Part shown: in pieces, positions 24,896 to 33,299 of the stretch
Layout of the letters: every line of letters begins with the position of its first letter
Numbering within the stretch: the stretch's first letter is position 1
From: Microbacterium horticulturae
Lineage (GTDB): Bacteria > Actinomycetota > Actinomycetes > Actinomycetales > Microbacteriaceae
Direction of reading: 5' to 3'
Assembly (NCBI RefSeq): GCF_029094505.1
Contig: NZ_CP119108.1
Coordinates: 3,038,001-3,102,000 of the forward strand
Length of the DNA: 64,000 nt
Position numbers and translations under genes: made by a program
Notes under the pieces: model-generated
Seen by the model: only the letters and a program-made list of their open reading frames with translations
Database searches by the model: none
What the model was told of the DNA's origin: nothing

Positions 24896-24962
24896 GCGTT
24901 TCGACTCGCCACCCTCGCTCAACGACCGGAGCCGCCGCTCAAACTGCGCCGCCAACGACCGG
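24896..24962. repeat. Degenerate GGTCGTTGAGCG-type repeat remnant
   Basis: The sequence CGTTTCGACTCGCC...CTCGCTCAACGACCGG, followed by a second GCCAACGACCGG, matches the inner half of the repeat at 19922-20074. It lies between the SDR and amidohydrolase genes and ends right at the ribosome site of the latter. Confidence 0.55.
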
Positions 24963-24972
24963 AAAGGTACCC

Positions 24973-25860
24973 ATGACCCGCTACGCACCCACAATCGACG
25001 TCGACGGCATCGATGCGATCGACACGCACGTGCACATCGAGGTCGATGCGCACGGCCACTCGTCGATGCCGGCCGAGCTGAGCGAGGCGGCGTCGAAGTA
25101 CTTCAGCACGAGTGGGCCGCGTCCCGACCTCGACTCGATCGCCCAGTACTACCGCGAGCGCAAGACGGCGGCGGTCGTGTTCACCGTCGACGCCCAGACG
25201 CAACTGCACCATGCGCCGGTCGACAGCGCCGACATCGCCGCGGGCGCCGCTCGCAACAGCGACATCCTCATCCCCTACGGCTCGGTCGACCCGCGCCGCC
25301 CGGATGCCCTCGACCGCATCCGGCGGCTGGTCGACGACAGCGGCGTGCGCGGCTTCAAGTTCCACCCGACGGTGCAGGGCTTCGACCCGAGCGACGAACA
25401 GTTCTATCCGCTGTACGCGGCGATCTCCGAGGCCGGCGTTCCTGCACTGTTCCACACCGGGCAGACCGGGATCGGGGCCGGGATGCCGGGGGGCTACGGC
25501 TTTCGCCTCGCGCTGTCGAACCCCATGCTGCTCGACGGCGTCGCCGCCGACTTTCCCGATCTGCAGATCATCATGGCCCATCCCTCGGTGCCGTGGCAGG
25601 ACGAGGCGATCTCGGTCGCCACGCACAAGCACAACACCTGGATCGACCTCTCCGGCTGGAGCCCGAAGTACTTCCCGGCAGAGCTCGTGCGGGCGGCGAA
25701 CTCGTTTTTGCGCGAGCGGGTCCTGTTCGGCTCGGATTTTCCCCTCATCACACCCGACCGCTGGATCGCCGACGCCGAGAAGGCCGCCCTGTTCAAGCCC
25801 GAGGTGCTGCCGGGGATCATGAAGGCCAACGCCGTACGGCTGCTGGAACTGGGCGGCTGA
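24973..25860 (+). CDS. Amidohydrolase-family protein, candidate 3-oxoacyl-CoA C-C hydrolase (CouO-like)
   Basis: The protein has 295 residues of the amidohydrolase-2 family: IDTHVHIEVDAHGH (metal HxH), GFKFHPTVQGF, IIMAHPSVPW, and the final metal aspartate in LFGSDFPLITPDRW. The family includes decarboxylases and hydrolases. Its position between the SDR and the acyl-CoA dehydrogenase matches the actinobacterial hydroxycinnamate pathway, where such a protein hydrolytically removes acetate from the 3-oxoacyl-CoA in place of a thiolase. That role is inferred from context. No thiolase is present in this operon, which supports it. Confidence 0.72.
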   Translation: MTRYAPTIDVDGIDAIDTHVHIEVDAHGHSSMPAELSEAASKYFSTSGPRPDLDSIAQYYRERKTAAVVFTVDAQTQLHHAPVDSADIAAGAARNSDILIPYGSVDPRRPDALDRIRRLVDDSGVRGFKFHPTVQGFDPSDEQFYPLYAAISEAGVPALFHTGQTGIGAGMPGGYGFRLALSNPMLLDGVAADFPDLQIIMAHPSVPWQDEAISVATHKHNTWIDLSGWSPKYFPAELVRAANSFLRERVLFGSDFPLITPDRWIADAEKAALFKPEVLPGIMKANAVRLLELGG

Positions 25861-25861
25861 G

Positions 25862-27052
25862 ATGGCCGCGTTCGAGCTGGACCCGACGATCGGAATCGAC
25901 CCCTACGGCTTCGCGCAGACGCACCTGAGCGCGCCGGCCCGTGCCGCGCTGACCGAGCTGCGAGAGGTGCTCGAGCGCGACGTGCGCCCGCTCATGAACG
26001 ACGCGTGGGAGACGGCGAGCATGCCCGACGGCGTGCTCGGCGCACTCATCCCCCTGCATCTCATGGATCCGGACGGGGTGGATGCCGCAGAAGCCGCCTC
26101 GAGCATGTTCTCGGGCTTCCGCACCTACCTGCTCGCCCGCACCGACGTGTCGGTTGCGACGATGTACAACGCGCAGTCGGGCCTGTTCCGTGCGGCCGTG
26201 GCGCTCGGCGGCTCACCCGAGCAGGCGGCCGAGCTCGAGCCACGCATCCGCTCGTTCGACCTGAAAGGCGTGTTCGCTCTGACCGAGCCCGAGCATGGCT
26301 CGGACATCGCCGGAGGCCTTGCCACATCGGCTCGCCGAGACGGTGACGAATGGGTGCTCGACGGAGCCAAGCGGTGGATCGGCGGCGCCGTCAGCGCAGA
26401 TGTCATCGCGGTGTTCGCGCGCGATGATGCCGATGGGCAGGTCAAGGTCTTCGTCGTGCCGCGCGACGCGGACGGCGTGACCGTCTCGACCATTCGCGGC
26501 AAAGTCTCACTGCGCCCCATGCAGAACGCGCAGATCACGCTCGAGGGCGTCCGGGTGCCGGAGCGCGCCCGGCTGCAGCGCGTGGACGGATGGCGCGATG
26601 TCGCGGGAATCCTGCGCGTGATGCGCTCGGACGTGTCGTGGATCGCCGCGGGTCTGCAGGCCGGGGCCGTGGAGGCGGCGGTGCGCTACGTGCGCGAGCG
26701 CGAGCAGTTCGGCCGCCCGATCGGGGCATTCCAGCTCGTGCAGGAGAAGCTCGCCCGCATGGCCGGCAACCTCACCGCGTCGCTGGCGATGGCCGTGCAG
26801 CTGTCGGCCCGGCAAGACGCCGGCGTCTTCTCCGACGAGAACTCGGCCCTGGCCAAGATGCAGACCGCCCGTCTCGCACGCGAGACGGTGGCGCTGGGCC
26901 GCGAGGTGTGCGGCGGCAACGGCATCCTGCTCGAGAACGACGTCGCGCGTTTCTTCGCCGACGCCGAGGCCGTGTACTCGTACGAGGGCACGCACGAGGT
27001 GAACGCCCTGATCGTGGGCCGGGCCCTGACCGGCTCATCCGCATTCGTCTGA
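25862..27052 (+). CDS. Acyl-CoA dehydrogenase (glutaryl-CoA dehydrogenase-like)
   Basis: The protein has 396 residues. FALTEPEHGSDIAGG is the flavin/substrate segment, REQFGRPIGAFQLVQEKLARM the central one, and the catalytic glutamate lies in SYEGTHEVNALIVGRAL near the C-terminus, as in glutaryl-CoA-type dehydrogenases. It starts one base after the amidohydrolase stop. It would let the operon accept saturated arylpropionates by forming the enoyl-CoA (inference). Electron transfer flavoprotein must come from elsewhere; none is seen here. Confidence 0.88.
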   Translation: MAAFELDPTIGIDPYGFAQTHLSAPARAALTELREVLERDVRPLMNDAWETASMPDGVLGALIPLHLMDPDGVDAAEAASSMFSGFRTYLLARTDVSVATMYNAQSGLFRAAVALGGSPEQAAELEPRIRSFDLKGVFALTEPEHGSDIAGGLATSARRDGDEWVLDGAKRWIGGAVSADVIAVFARDDADGQVKVFVVPRDADGVTVSTIRGKVSLRPMQNAQITLEGVRVPERARLQRVDGWRDVAGILRVMRSDVSWIAAGLQAGAVEAAVRYVREREQFGRPIGAFQLVQEKLARMAGNLTASLAMAVQLSARQDAGVFSDENSALAKMQTARLARETVALGREVCGGNGILLENDVARFFADAEAVYSYEGTHEVNALIVGRALTGSSAFV

Positions 27053-27084
27053 CAATTGATCCACCGGAGAACGGAGACAACACC

Positions 27085-27537
27085 ATGACCACCACCGTCG
27101 ACTACGCCGACCTTCCCTCCCTCGTCGGCAAGGACCTGGGCTACAGCGAATGGCGCGAGATCACGCAGGATCAGGTGAACACCTTCGCTGACGCGACCAG
27201 CGACCACCAGTGGATCCACACCGACCCCGAGCGCGCCAAAGACGGCCCCTTCGGCGGTCCGATCGCGCACGGGTTCCTCACGCTGTCGCTGACCATTCCG
27301 ATGTGGACCGAGCTGCTCGACGTCACCGGCGTGACGACGAAGGTCAACTACGGCCTCGACAAGGTCCGGTTCGTCTCGCCGGTGAAGGTCGGCGCGCGGA
27401 TCCGCATGAACGCGGTCATCGCCGATGTCGCCGAGGTCGCCGGCGGGTACCAGATCACCGTCGACCAGACCATCGAGGTCGAGGGGGGCACCAAGCCCGC
27501 CGTCGTCGCGCGCGGGCTCAGCCGCTTCTACGCCTGA
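27085..27537 (+). CDS. MaoC-family enoyl-CoA hydratase
   Basis: The protein has 150 residues with a single hot-dog fold. The hydratase-2 pair D40 and H45 lies in FADATSDHQWIHTDPERA, followed by GGPIAHGFLTLSL, the standard MaoC motif. GGAGACAACACC precedes the ATG at 27085. In this operon it would hydrate the hydroxycinnamoyl-CoA double bond, the job of CouM in Rhodococcus (inference). Crotonase-type hydratases are absent from the window. Confidence 0.88.
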   Translation: MTTTVDYADLPSLVGKDLGYSEWREITQDQVNTFADATSDHQWIHTDPERAKDGPFGGPIAHGFLTLSLTIPMWTELLDVTGVTTKVNYGLDKVRFVSPVKVGARIRMNAVIADVAEVAGGYQITVDQTIEVEGGTKPAVVARGLSRFYA

Positions 27538-27602
27538 TCCGGCTCGGGCTGCGCCGGCCGCGCGGGCCCGCGGCATCCCCTCTTCAATGACGAAGGAGAC
27601 AC

Positions 27603-29123
27603 ATGCTCAACCACGGCATCGGCACCTGGGTGAACCGGCGCGCCCAGCGCATGCGCGAAGACAGCGCCATCGCGTTCCGCGACCGGCGCATCGGTTACGA
27701 AGAGCTCGACGAGCGCATCCTGCGCCTCGCTGACGCGCTGCGCACACGGGGCGTGCGCGCCGGCGACCGCGTCGCGTACCTGGGCAACAACCACCCCTCG
27801 TTCCTCGAGTCGCTGTTCGCCACCACGATGCTGGGCGCGATCTTCGTGCCGCTGAACACGCGGCTCGCGCCCCCCGAGATCGAGTTCGCGGTCGACAACT
27901 CGGGTGCGACGACGCTCATCTTCCAGGACGTGCTGCTCGACCTGGCGCGCGCCGGCACCTGGTCGACGTCCGCGCAGCGACGCATCTGCGTCGGAGGGGA
28001 CGACATCCCGGGCGTCGAGGACTACGACGCGGTCGTGGCTTCAGGCGCCGACGAGTACGTCGACGTGCCGGTGACGCTCGACGATGCGGCGCTCATTCTC
28101 TACACGTCGGGCACGACCGGGTACCCGAAGGGCGCCGTGCTCACGCACGGCAACCTCACCTGGAACACGTTCAACGCGCTCGTCGACTACGGCATCGGGT
28201 CGGGCGAGCGGGTGCTGCTGATCTCGCCGATGTTCCATGTGGCCTCGCTCGGCATGGGCGCGCTGCCGATCCTGCTGCAGGGCGGCACCGTGATCTTGCA
28301 CGAGCGCTTCGACCCGGGCGAGGTGCTGCATGCCATCCAGAGCGAGCAGGTCACCATGCTCTCGGGGGTGCCGACGACCTACCAGCTCATCGAGGAGCAT
28401 CCCGACTGGGCCACGACCGACTTGTCGAGCCTGCGGCACCTCACCTGCGGCGGCTCGTCGATGCCCAAGCGGATGCTCGAGGCCTATGAACAGCGCGGCC
28501 TGCATTTCTCCTGCGGCTACGGCATGACCGAGACCTCACCCGGTGCCACGGCGATGCCGCCGCACATGAGTATGGAGAAGATGGGGTCGTCGGGTCTGAA
28601 GCAGTTCTTCACCGACGTGAAGATCGTGGGTCCGGAGGGCGGGATGCTGCCGCCCGGCGACGTCGGCGAGATCCTCGTGAGCGGACCGAACGTGATCAGC
28701 GAGTACTGGCGGCGCCCCGAGGCGACGGCTGAGGCGATCGTCGACGGCTGGCTGCACACCGGTGACCTCGGCTACCTCGACGAGGACGGCTACCTGTTCA
28801 TCGTCGACCGGCTCAAGGACATGATCATCTCCGGCGGTGAGAACATCTACTCGGCCGAGGTCGAGGGCGCGATCATGCAGATCCCCGAGATCTCAGCGGT
28901 CGCGCTCATCGGAGTGCCCGATCCCAAGTGGGGCGAGGTGCCGCTGGCCGTGGCGACGCTCGACGAGGGCGCGCATCTGACGGCGGCCGACGTGATCGCG
29001 CGCCTGGACGGGCGCCTCGCGAAGTACAAGATCCCGCGCGATGTGGTGTTCGTCGACGAGCTGCCGCGCACCGCGAGCGGCAAGATCCGCAAGGGCGACC
29101 TGCGCGAGCAGTACGCGCGCTGA
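27603..29123 (+). CDS. AMP-dependent acyl-CoA ligase (candidate hydroxycinnamate-CoA ligase)
   Basis: The protein has 506 residues. The AMP-binding motif is YTSGTTGYPKGAVLTHGN (about residues 165-182). YGMTETSPG, TGDLGYLDEDGY and the catalytic lysine in RTASGKIRKGDL complete the ANL-family set. AAGGAG lies 6 bases before the ATG. As last gene of the operon it would activate the aromatic acid (CouL-like role). Substrate inferred from context; fatty acids are possible. Confidence 0.85.
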   Translation: MLNHGIGTWVNRRAQRMREDSAIAFRDRRIGYEELDERILRLADALRTRGVRAGDRVAYLGNNHPSFLESLFATTMLGAIFVPLNTRLAPPEIEFAVDNSGATTLIFQDVLLDLARAGTWSTSAQRRICVGGDDIPGVEDYDAVVASGADEYVDVPVTLDDAALILYTSGTTGYPKGAVLTHGNLTWNTFNALVDYGIGSGERVLLISPMFHVASLGMGALPILLQGGTVILHERFDPGEVLHAIQSEQVTMLSGVPTTYQLIEEHPDWATTDLSSLRHLTCGGSSMPKRMLEAYEQRGLHFSCGYGMTETSPGATAMPPHMSMEKMGSSGLKQFFTDVKIVGPEGGMLPPGDVGEILVSGPNVISEYWRRPEATAEAIVDGWLHTGDLGYLDEDGYLFIVDRLKDMIISGGENIYSAEVEGAIMQIPEISAVALIGVPDPKWGEVPLAVATLDEGAHLTAADVIARLDGRLAKYKIPRDVVFVDELPRTASGKIRKGDLREQYAR

Positions 29124-29225
29124 GGCCGCGGGCCGTGGCATCCACTCGTCTGCGCGCGGTGGGACGAGGGTGTTGTCGCGCCGGGAACCCACCGGGCGGA
29201 CGCGGCACGACGACTGAGCGATCAC

Positions 29226-29352
29226 TCAGTCGTCACAGATGACCGCTCTGCCGCCGAAAAGCCGTCATTCGTGACGACTGAAATCGGAGTCGACTTTTGG
29301 GTCGTCACAGATGACCGTTCTGCCGCCGAAAAGCCGTCATTCGTGACGACTG
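29226..29352. repeat. GTCGTCAC-type palindromic repeat, two tandem copies
   Basis: The 357-base gap between the CoA ligase and MarR genes holds two hairpins. Copy 1 pairs 29227-29243 with 29264-29280 (15 of 17), copy 2 pairs 29301-29315 with 29336-29350. Both share arms CAGTCGTCACAGATGAC or nearly so and an identical loop (TCTGCCGCCGAAAAGCC). The same family recurs at 34685-34817 and 36434-36492. The genes on both sides converge on it, so it may end transcription; the rest of the gap shows nothing recognisable. Confidence 0.8.
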
Positions 29353-29480
29353 AACGAGGGAGGGGATGCCGCGGGCACGCCTCACGGCGCTGCAGACGCC
29401 GCCGGCGTCGGAGTTCGGCACCGCCGGCGAGCGCCGACGGCCACCGCCGCCGACCGCCCCGCCGCGCTCCCAGCGCCCGC

Positions 29481-29954
29481 TCAGCGGCCCGCGGCGTCGG
29501 CGAGCGCGACGCGGCACGACTGCAGCATCGCGCTCAGGACGTCGACATCGCCCGCGTCGAGCATCGCCGTCATGTCGTGCTCGATCTCGGCGGCGGGATC
29601 GCGCATGCGGTCGAGCAGCTCGTGCCCGGCGGCGGTGAGGAAGATGCGCAGCTGCCGTCGCGACGACGGATCGGGCGTGCGTTGGATGAGCTCGCGCCGC
29701 TCGAGGACGTCGAGCAGCTGCGTCATGCTCTGCGCGCGCACGAAGGAGGTACGGGCCAGCTGCGCCGCGATCGCGCCCGGGTGCCGCTCGAGCACGGTCA
29801 GCGCCGTGTATTGGATCGTCGTGATCCCGTGCGCGGCGGCGAGCTCGTCGAGCCGCGACCGTACCGCGAGCTCGACCTGCTTGATGAGGTAGAGCAGCGT
29901 CACCGGAGGCGCATCGGTCGTCGCGGTGACGGTCGACCGTGCGCTATCGGGCAT
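29481..29954 (-). CDS. MarR-family regulator at the end of the Liv-type ABC operon
   Basis: The protein has 157 residues. The helix-turn-helix is about residues 55-100 (IAAQLARTSFVRAQSMTQLLDVLERRELIQR) and the wing is DPSSRRQLRIFLT. The start at 29954 overlaps the last 11 bases of the livM gene, placing it in the importer operon. It is the best candidate for the protein that binds the shared operator TATCAGGTTGCCTGATA before livJ and before the secreted hydrolase (inference). Confidence 0.85.
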   Translation of the reverse strand: MPDSARSTVTATTDAPPVTLLYLIKQVELAVRSRLDELAAAHGITTIQYTALTVLERHPGAIAAQLARTSFVRAQSMTQLLDVLERRELIQRTPDPSSRRQLRIFLTAAGHELLDRMRDPAAEIEHDMTAMLDAGDVDVLSAMLQSCRVALADAAGR

Positions 29955-31011
29955 CGACGCGTTCCTCCTCAGGCTCGTCGGCCTCATGATCGGTGGCGGG
30001 ATTCGGCGGCAGATGGCGTCGCGTGGCCCACCGGTCCACGGCATCCCCCACCGACGGCACGATACCGCGCGGCAGCAGCAGCAGGAAAACGACGAGCACC
30101 ACGCCATAGCCGGCGTACTGCAGTATCGGCCCCGCCGTGGGCGGCAGGCCTGGCAGCGAGGCCACGGCGCTGAGCAGCTGCAGCCACAGACTCAGCGCGA
30201 CGGCTCCCACGACGCCCCCCCACAGGGTTCCGAGGCCACCGACCATCGCCATGATGACGTATCCGAACGAGGCGAAGGGCGGGTAGGTGTCCTGGCTGAC
30301 AAACGGCGTGAAGAACGCCCCGATGCCACCTGCGAGCCCCGCGAAGGCCCCGGCGATAGCGAAGACGACGACCTTGCTGCGCAGCACCGGCACGCCGCTG
30401 GACGCCGCCGCGCTCTCGCTGCCGGCAAGGGCGCGGATGCCGCGCCCGAACCGCGAGTTCACCAGGTTGTGCGCGACCGCCATGGCGCCGGCGAGCGCCG
30501 CGAGCGCCAGGTACGCGTAGGGCAGCTGGCCGCTGAGCACGAGAGGGCCGACCGACAGCGGCGGGATGCCGAAGATGCCGATTCCCCCGCCGAGGAACGG
30601 CACGGTGGCCATGACCGTCTGGATGATCAGCAGCACGGCCAGCGTGCCGAACGCGAGATAGTGCCCGCGCAGCCGCAGCAGCGGCCAGCCGATCAGCGCC
30701 GCCACCGCCGCCCCGAAGATCGGTGCGAGCACGAGCGTCAGAAGCGGCGGAAGGCCGAGATTGACGGTGAGCGCGGCCACCGTCAGTCCCCCGACCGCGA
30801 CGAATGCGCTCTGCCCCAGCGACACCTGGCCGGCGTAGCCCATGAACAGCGACAGTCCGGTCACGACGACCGCCGCCAGCACGGTCTGCACGAAGAAGGT
30901 CAGGTCGTTCAGCAGCAGCGGGACCACCGCGAGGACCACGAACACGGCGATCGCCGCGATCCAGCGTGCGCGTCCCAGACCCGGACGCACCCGAACAGCA
31001 CTGGTGCTCAT
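29944..31011 (-). CDS. livM: Branched-chain-amino-acid-type ABC transporter permease (LivM)
   Basis: The protein has 355 residues with 9-10 hydrophobic segments. GYAGQVSLGQSAFVAVG is the LivM hallmark and RFGRGIRALAGSESAAASSGVP the cytoplasmic coupling loop. Its start overlaps the livH stop (ATGA). The C-terminus carries an extra acidic tail. Liv-type importers close to aromatic genes often carry aromatic acids; the substrate is inferred. Confidence 0.88.
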   Translation of the reverse strand: MSTSAVRVRPGLGRARWIAAIAVFVVLAVVPLLLNDLTFFVQTVLAAVVVTGLSLFMGYAGQVSLGQSAFVAVGGLTVAALTVNLGLPPLLTLVLAPIFGAAVAALIGWPLLRLRGHYLAFGTLAVLLIIQTVMATVPFLGGGIGIFGIPPLSVGPLVLSGQLPYAYLALAALAGAMAVAHNLVNSRFGRGIRALAGSESAAASSGVPVLRSKVVVFAIAGAFAGLAGGIGAFFTPFVSQDTYPPFASFGYVIMAMVGGLGTLWGGVVGAVALSLWLQLLSAVASLPGLPPTAGPILQYAGYGVVLVVFLLLLPRGIVPSVGDAVDRWATRRHLPPNPATDHEADEPEEERVDAR

Positions 31012-31862
31012 TTCGCCTCCTCCGTGGCCATGGCGCCCGCGCGCACGATCATGATGACGAGCATCATCAGCAGCGCGACGGGCGTCTGGTACGACCCGTT
31101 GCCGTAGGCGGCGACGAGTTGCCCGACCACGCCGAGGATCACGGCGCCGAGGAACGTCATCCAAGGGCTGCGCAGTCCGCCGAAGATCGCCGCCGCGAAA
31201 CCGCTCAGCACGAGCGGCAGGTCCGACGACACCGAGACCGCGGTCGTCGGCGCGACCAGCACGCCGGCAAGACCGCCGAGCGCGCCCGCGATGGCGAACG
31301 CCACCAGGCCCATGGCCAGCGGGTGGATGCCGACCAGCCGCGCCGCTCGCGGGTTCGCCGCAGAGGCGGTGAGGGCCTTGCCGATGTCGGTGCGCGCGAA
31401 GAACAGGCTCAGCAGCGCGAAGGTCACCAGCGCCACGACGAACACGAGCAGGCGCTGGGTGGCGAGGTTGACACCGAGGACCTGGATGCTGCCGCGAATG
31501 CCCGGCGGCGACACGGGGTCCTGCCCCCAGATCGCCACCACCACCGCCTGCGCGATCATGCCGATGCCGAGTGTGATCAGCAGCGAGATCATCGGCGGCG
31601 TGCCCGGCTTGCCGATCGCGATCACGCCGATCGCGAGACCGATGACCGCGCAGCCGATCACGGCGACCAACTCGGCGACACCGTGCGGCAGCATCCCGCC
31701 CAGCAGCGAGTACGAGATCATCGCGCCGAAGACCGCGAGCATGCCCTGGGCGAAATTGAGCACGTGGGTGACCCGGTAGACGACGACCATGCCGCTGCCG
31801 ATCAGGGCGAACGAACCCGCCAGGGCGAGCCCCGAGATCACATAGGTGAGAAAGGCCTGCAT
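31008..31862 (-). CDS. livH: Branched-chain-amino-acid-type ABC transporter permease (LivH)
   Basis: The protein has 284 residues and 7-8 membrane segments. It starts MQAFLTYVISGLALAGSFAL, with VYRVTHVLNFAQGMLAVFGA, the conserved LivH entry segment, and TDIGKALTASAANPRAARLVGI as coupling loop. It forms the membrane channel with LivM. The start codon begins one base after the livF stop region. Confidence 0.9.
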   Translation of the reverse strand: MQAFLTYVISGLALAGSFALIGSGMVVVYRVTHVLNFAQGMLAVFGAMISYSLLGGMLPHGVAELVAVIGCAVIGLAIGVIAIGKPGTPPMISLLITLGIGMIAQAVVVAIWGQDPVSPPGIRGSIQVLGVNLATQRLLVFVVALVTFALLSLFFARTDIGKALTASAANPRAARLVGIHPLAMGLVAFAIAGALGGLAGVLVAPTTAVSVSSDLPLVLSGFAAAIFGGLRSPWMTFLGAVILGVVGQLVAAYGNGSYQTPVALLMMLVIMIVRAGAMATEEAK

Positions 31863-31863
31863 G

Positions 31864-32541
31864 TCAGTCCGCCGTCCCCGTGAGGTCGAGCCCGCCGAAG
31901 TAGGCGTCCTGCAGCTCGGGGGCGTCGCGCAGCTGGGCCGTCGAGCCCTCCGCCTTGATGCGTCCCGACTCGAGCACATAGGCACGCGAGCACAGTTCGA
32001 AGGCCAAGCCGATCTCCTGTTCGATGAGCAGCACCGCCGTGCCGCGCGTGCGGTTGAGCGTGGCCAGATGCTCGACGAGCTGCGCCGCGACCATCGGCGC
32101 CAGGCCCAGCGACAGCTCGTCGACGACGAGCAGGTCGGGCTGCGCCATCAGGGCGCGGCCGACCGCGACCATCTGCTGCTGCCCGCCGGAGAGTGTGTCG
32201 GCCCGCTGCCGGCGCAACCGGCGCAGGTCGGGCAGCAAATCGTAGACGGGCGACGGGTCTTTGGGCCGGTGCCGCCAGGCACCCAGCCGCAGGTTGTCTT
32301 CGACGCTGAGCTCACCGAACATCTGCCGCCCCTCGGGCACCTGCGCCACGCGGCCGCCGACCTCGATCCGCCCCGACACGGGTTTGACGATCCCCGAGAC
32401 AGCGTTCACCAGCGAGGTCTTGCCTGCGCCGTTGGGGCCGACGAGGGCGACGAGCTCGGCGTCGTCGACGTGCAGCGACACGCCGTCGAGGGCGGTCGCC
32501 GCGCCGTAGCGAACGACGAGGTCGTCCACCGAGAGCATCAT
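31864..32541 (-). CDS. livF: ABC transporter ATPase (LivF)
   Basis: The protein has 225 residues. Walker A is GPNGAGKTS, the signature LSGGQQQMVAVGRAL and Walker B LLVVDELSLGLAP. VPEGRQMFGELSVEDNLRLGA is typical of LivF. ATGATG at the start gives two possible initiators; the first overlaps the livG stop. It energises the Liv-type importer. Confidence 0.9.
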   Translation of the reverse strand: MMLSVDDLVVRYGAATALDGVSLHVDDAELVALVGPNGAGKTSLVNAVSGIVKPVSGRIEVGGRVAQVPEGRQMFGELSVEDNLRLGAWRHRPKDPSPVYDLLPDLRRLRRQRADTLSGGQQQMVAVGRALMAQPDLLVVDELSLGLAPMVAAQLVEHLATLNRTRGTAVLLIEQEIGLAFELCSRAYVLESGRIKAEGSTAQLRDAPELQDAYFGGLDLTGTAD

Positions 32542-33299
32542 GCGGCAGCCTGCTTTCCGAGATAGGCGGAGATCACGCGCGGGTCGCGGCGGATCTCATC
32601 GGGCGTGCCGTCGGCGATGACCTCGCCGAGGTCGAGCACCGTGATCCGGTCGGCCAGACTCGTCACCATCGCCACGTCGTGCTCGATCAGCATGATCGTC
32701 ATGCCGTCGCGACGCAGCTCGCGAATGAGGTGCGCCAGGTCGCGGCGCTCGTTCGCACGCAGACCCGAGGCGGGCTCGTCGAGCAGCAGCAGCGACGGCC
32801 GTGCGGTCAGCGCGCGCGCCAGCTGCAGGCGCCGCTGCTGCCCGAGGGGCAGCTGCTCGGCATCCCGATCCGCCCAGTCTTCAAGCCCGACCCGTGCCAG
32901 CGCCTCGTGCGCGTCGGCGAAGATCTCGCGCTCTTCGCGCCGATGCCGCGGCAGCCGCAGCGCGGCGCTGACCGCACCGGCGCGGGTGCGCGCGTTCGCG
33001 CCGACCGCGACATTGGCCAGCACCGACATTCCGGGGAACAGGCGTGCCCCCTGGAAGACTATGGCCACACCGAGCCGCGCCCGGCGGTGCGGGGGCAGCC
33101 GGTCGATGGGCTGCCCGTCGAGGACGATACGACCCGACTGTGCGTGCAGGTGTCCGCTGATCATCGTGAACAGCGTCGACTTGCCCGCCCCGTTCGGGCC
33201 GATCACCCCGCGCAGCTCGCCGTCGGCGACGGAGAGGGTGACGTCGCGATTGGCGTACACCCCACCGAACGCCCGCGAGAGCCGGTCCACCTCGAGCAT
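32538..33299 (-). CDS. livG: ABC transporter ATPase (LivG)
   Basis: The protein has 253 residues. Walker A is GPNGAGKST, Walker B LLLLDEPASGL, and the extended Liv loop VFQGARLFPGMSVLANVAVGA is present. The signature is LPLGQQRRLQLARAL in place of LSxGQ, a tolerated variant. The ATG shares bases with the stop of the substrate-binding protein gene (TAATG). Confidence 0.9.
   Translation of the reverse strand: MLEVDRLSRAFGGVYANRDVTLSVADGELRGVIGPNGAGKSTLFTMISGHLHAQSGRIVLDGQPIDRLPPHRRARLGVAIVFQGARLFPGMSVLANVAVGANARTRAGAVSAALRLPRHRREEREIFADAHEALARVGLEDWADRDAEQLPLGQQRRLQLARALTARPSLLLLDEPASGLRANERRDLAHLIRELRRDGMTIMLIEHDVAMVTSLADRITVLDLGEVIADGTPDEIRRDPRVISAYLGKQAAA

Noticed and set aside
23457..25928. 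Very long open frame (over 800 codons) on the plus strand, out of frame with the SDR and amidohydrolase genes
   Set aside because: The product is Arg-rich low-complexity sequence typical of shadow frames in high-GC DNA, and the overlapped genes have clear family motifs.
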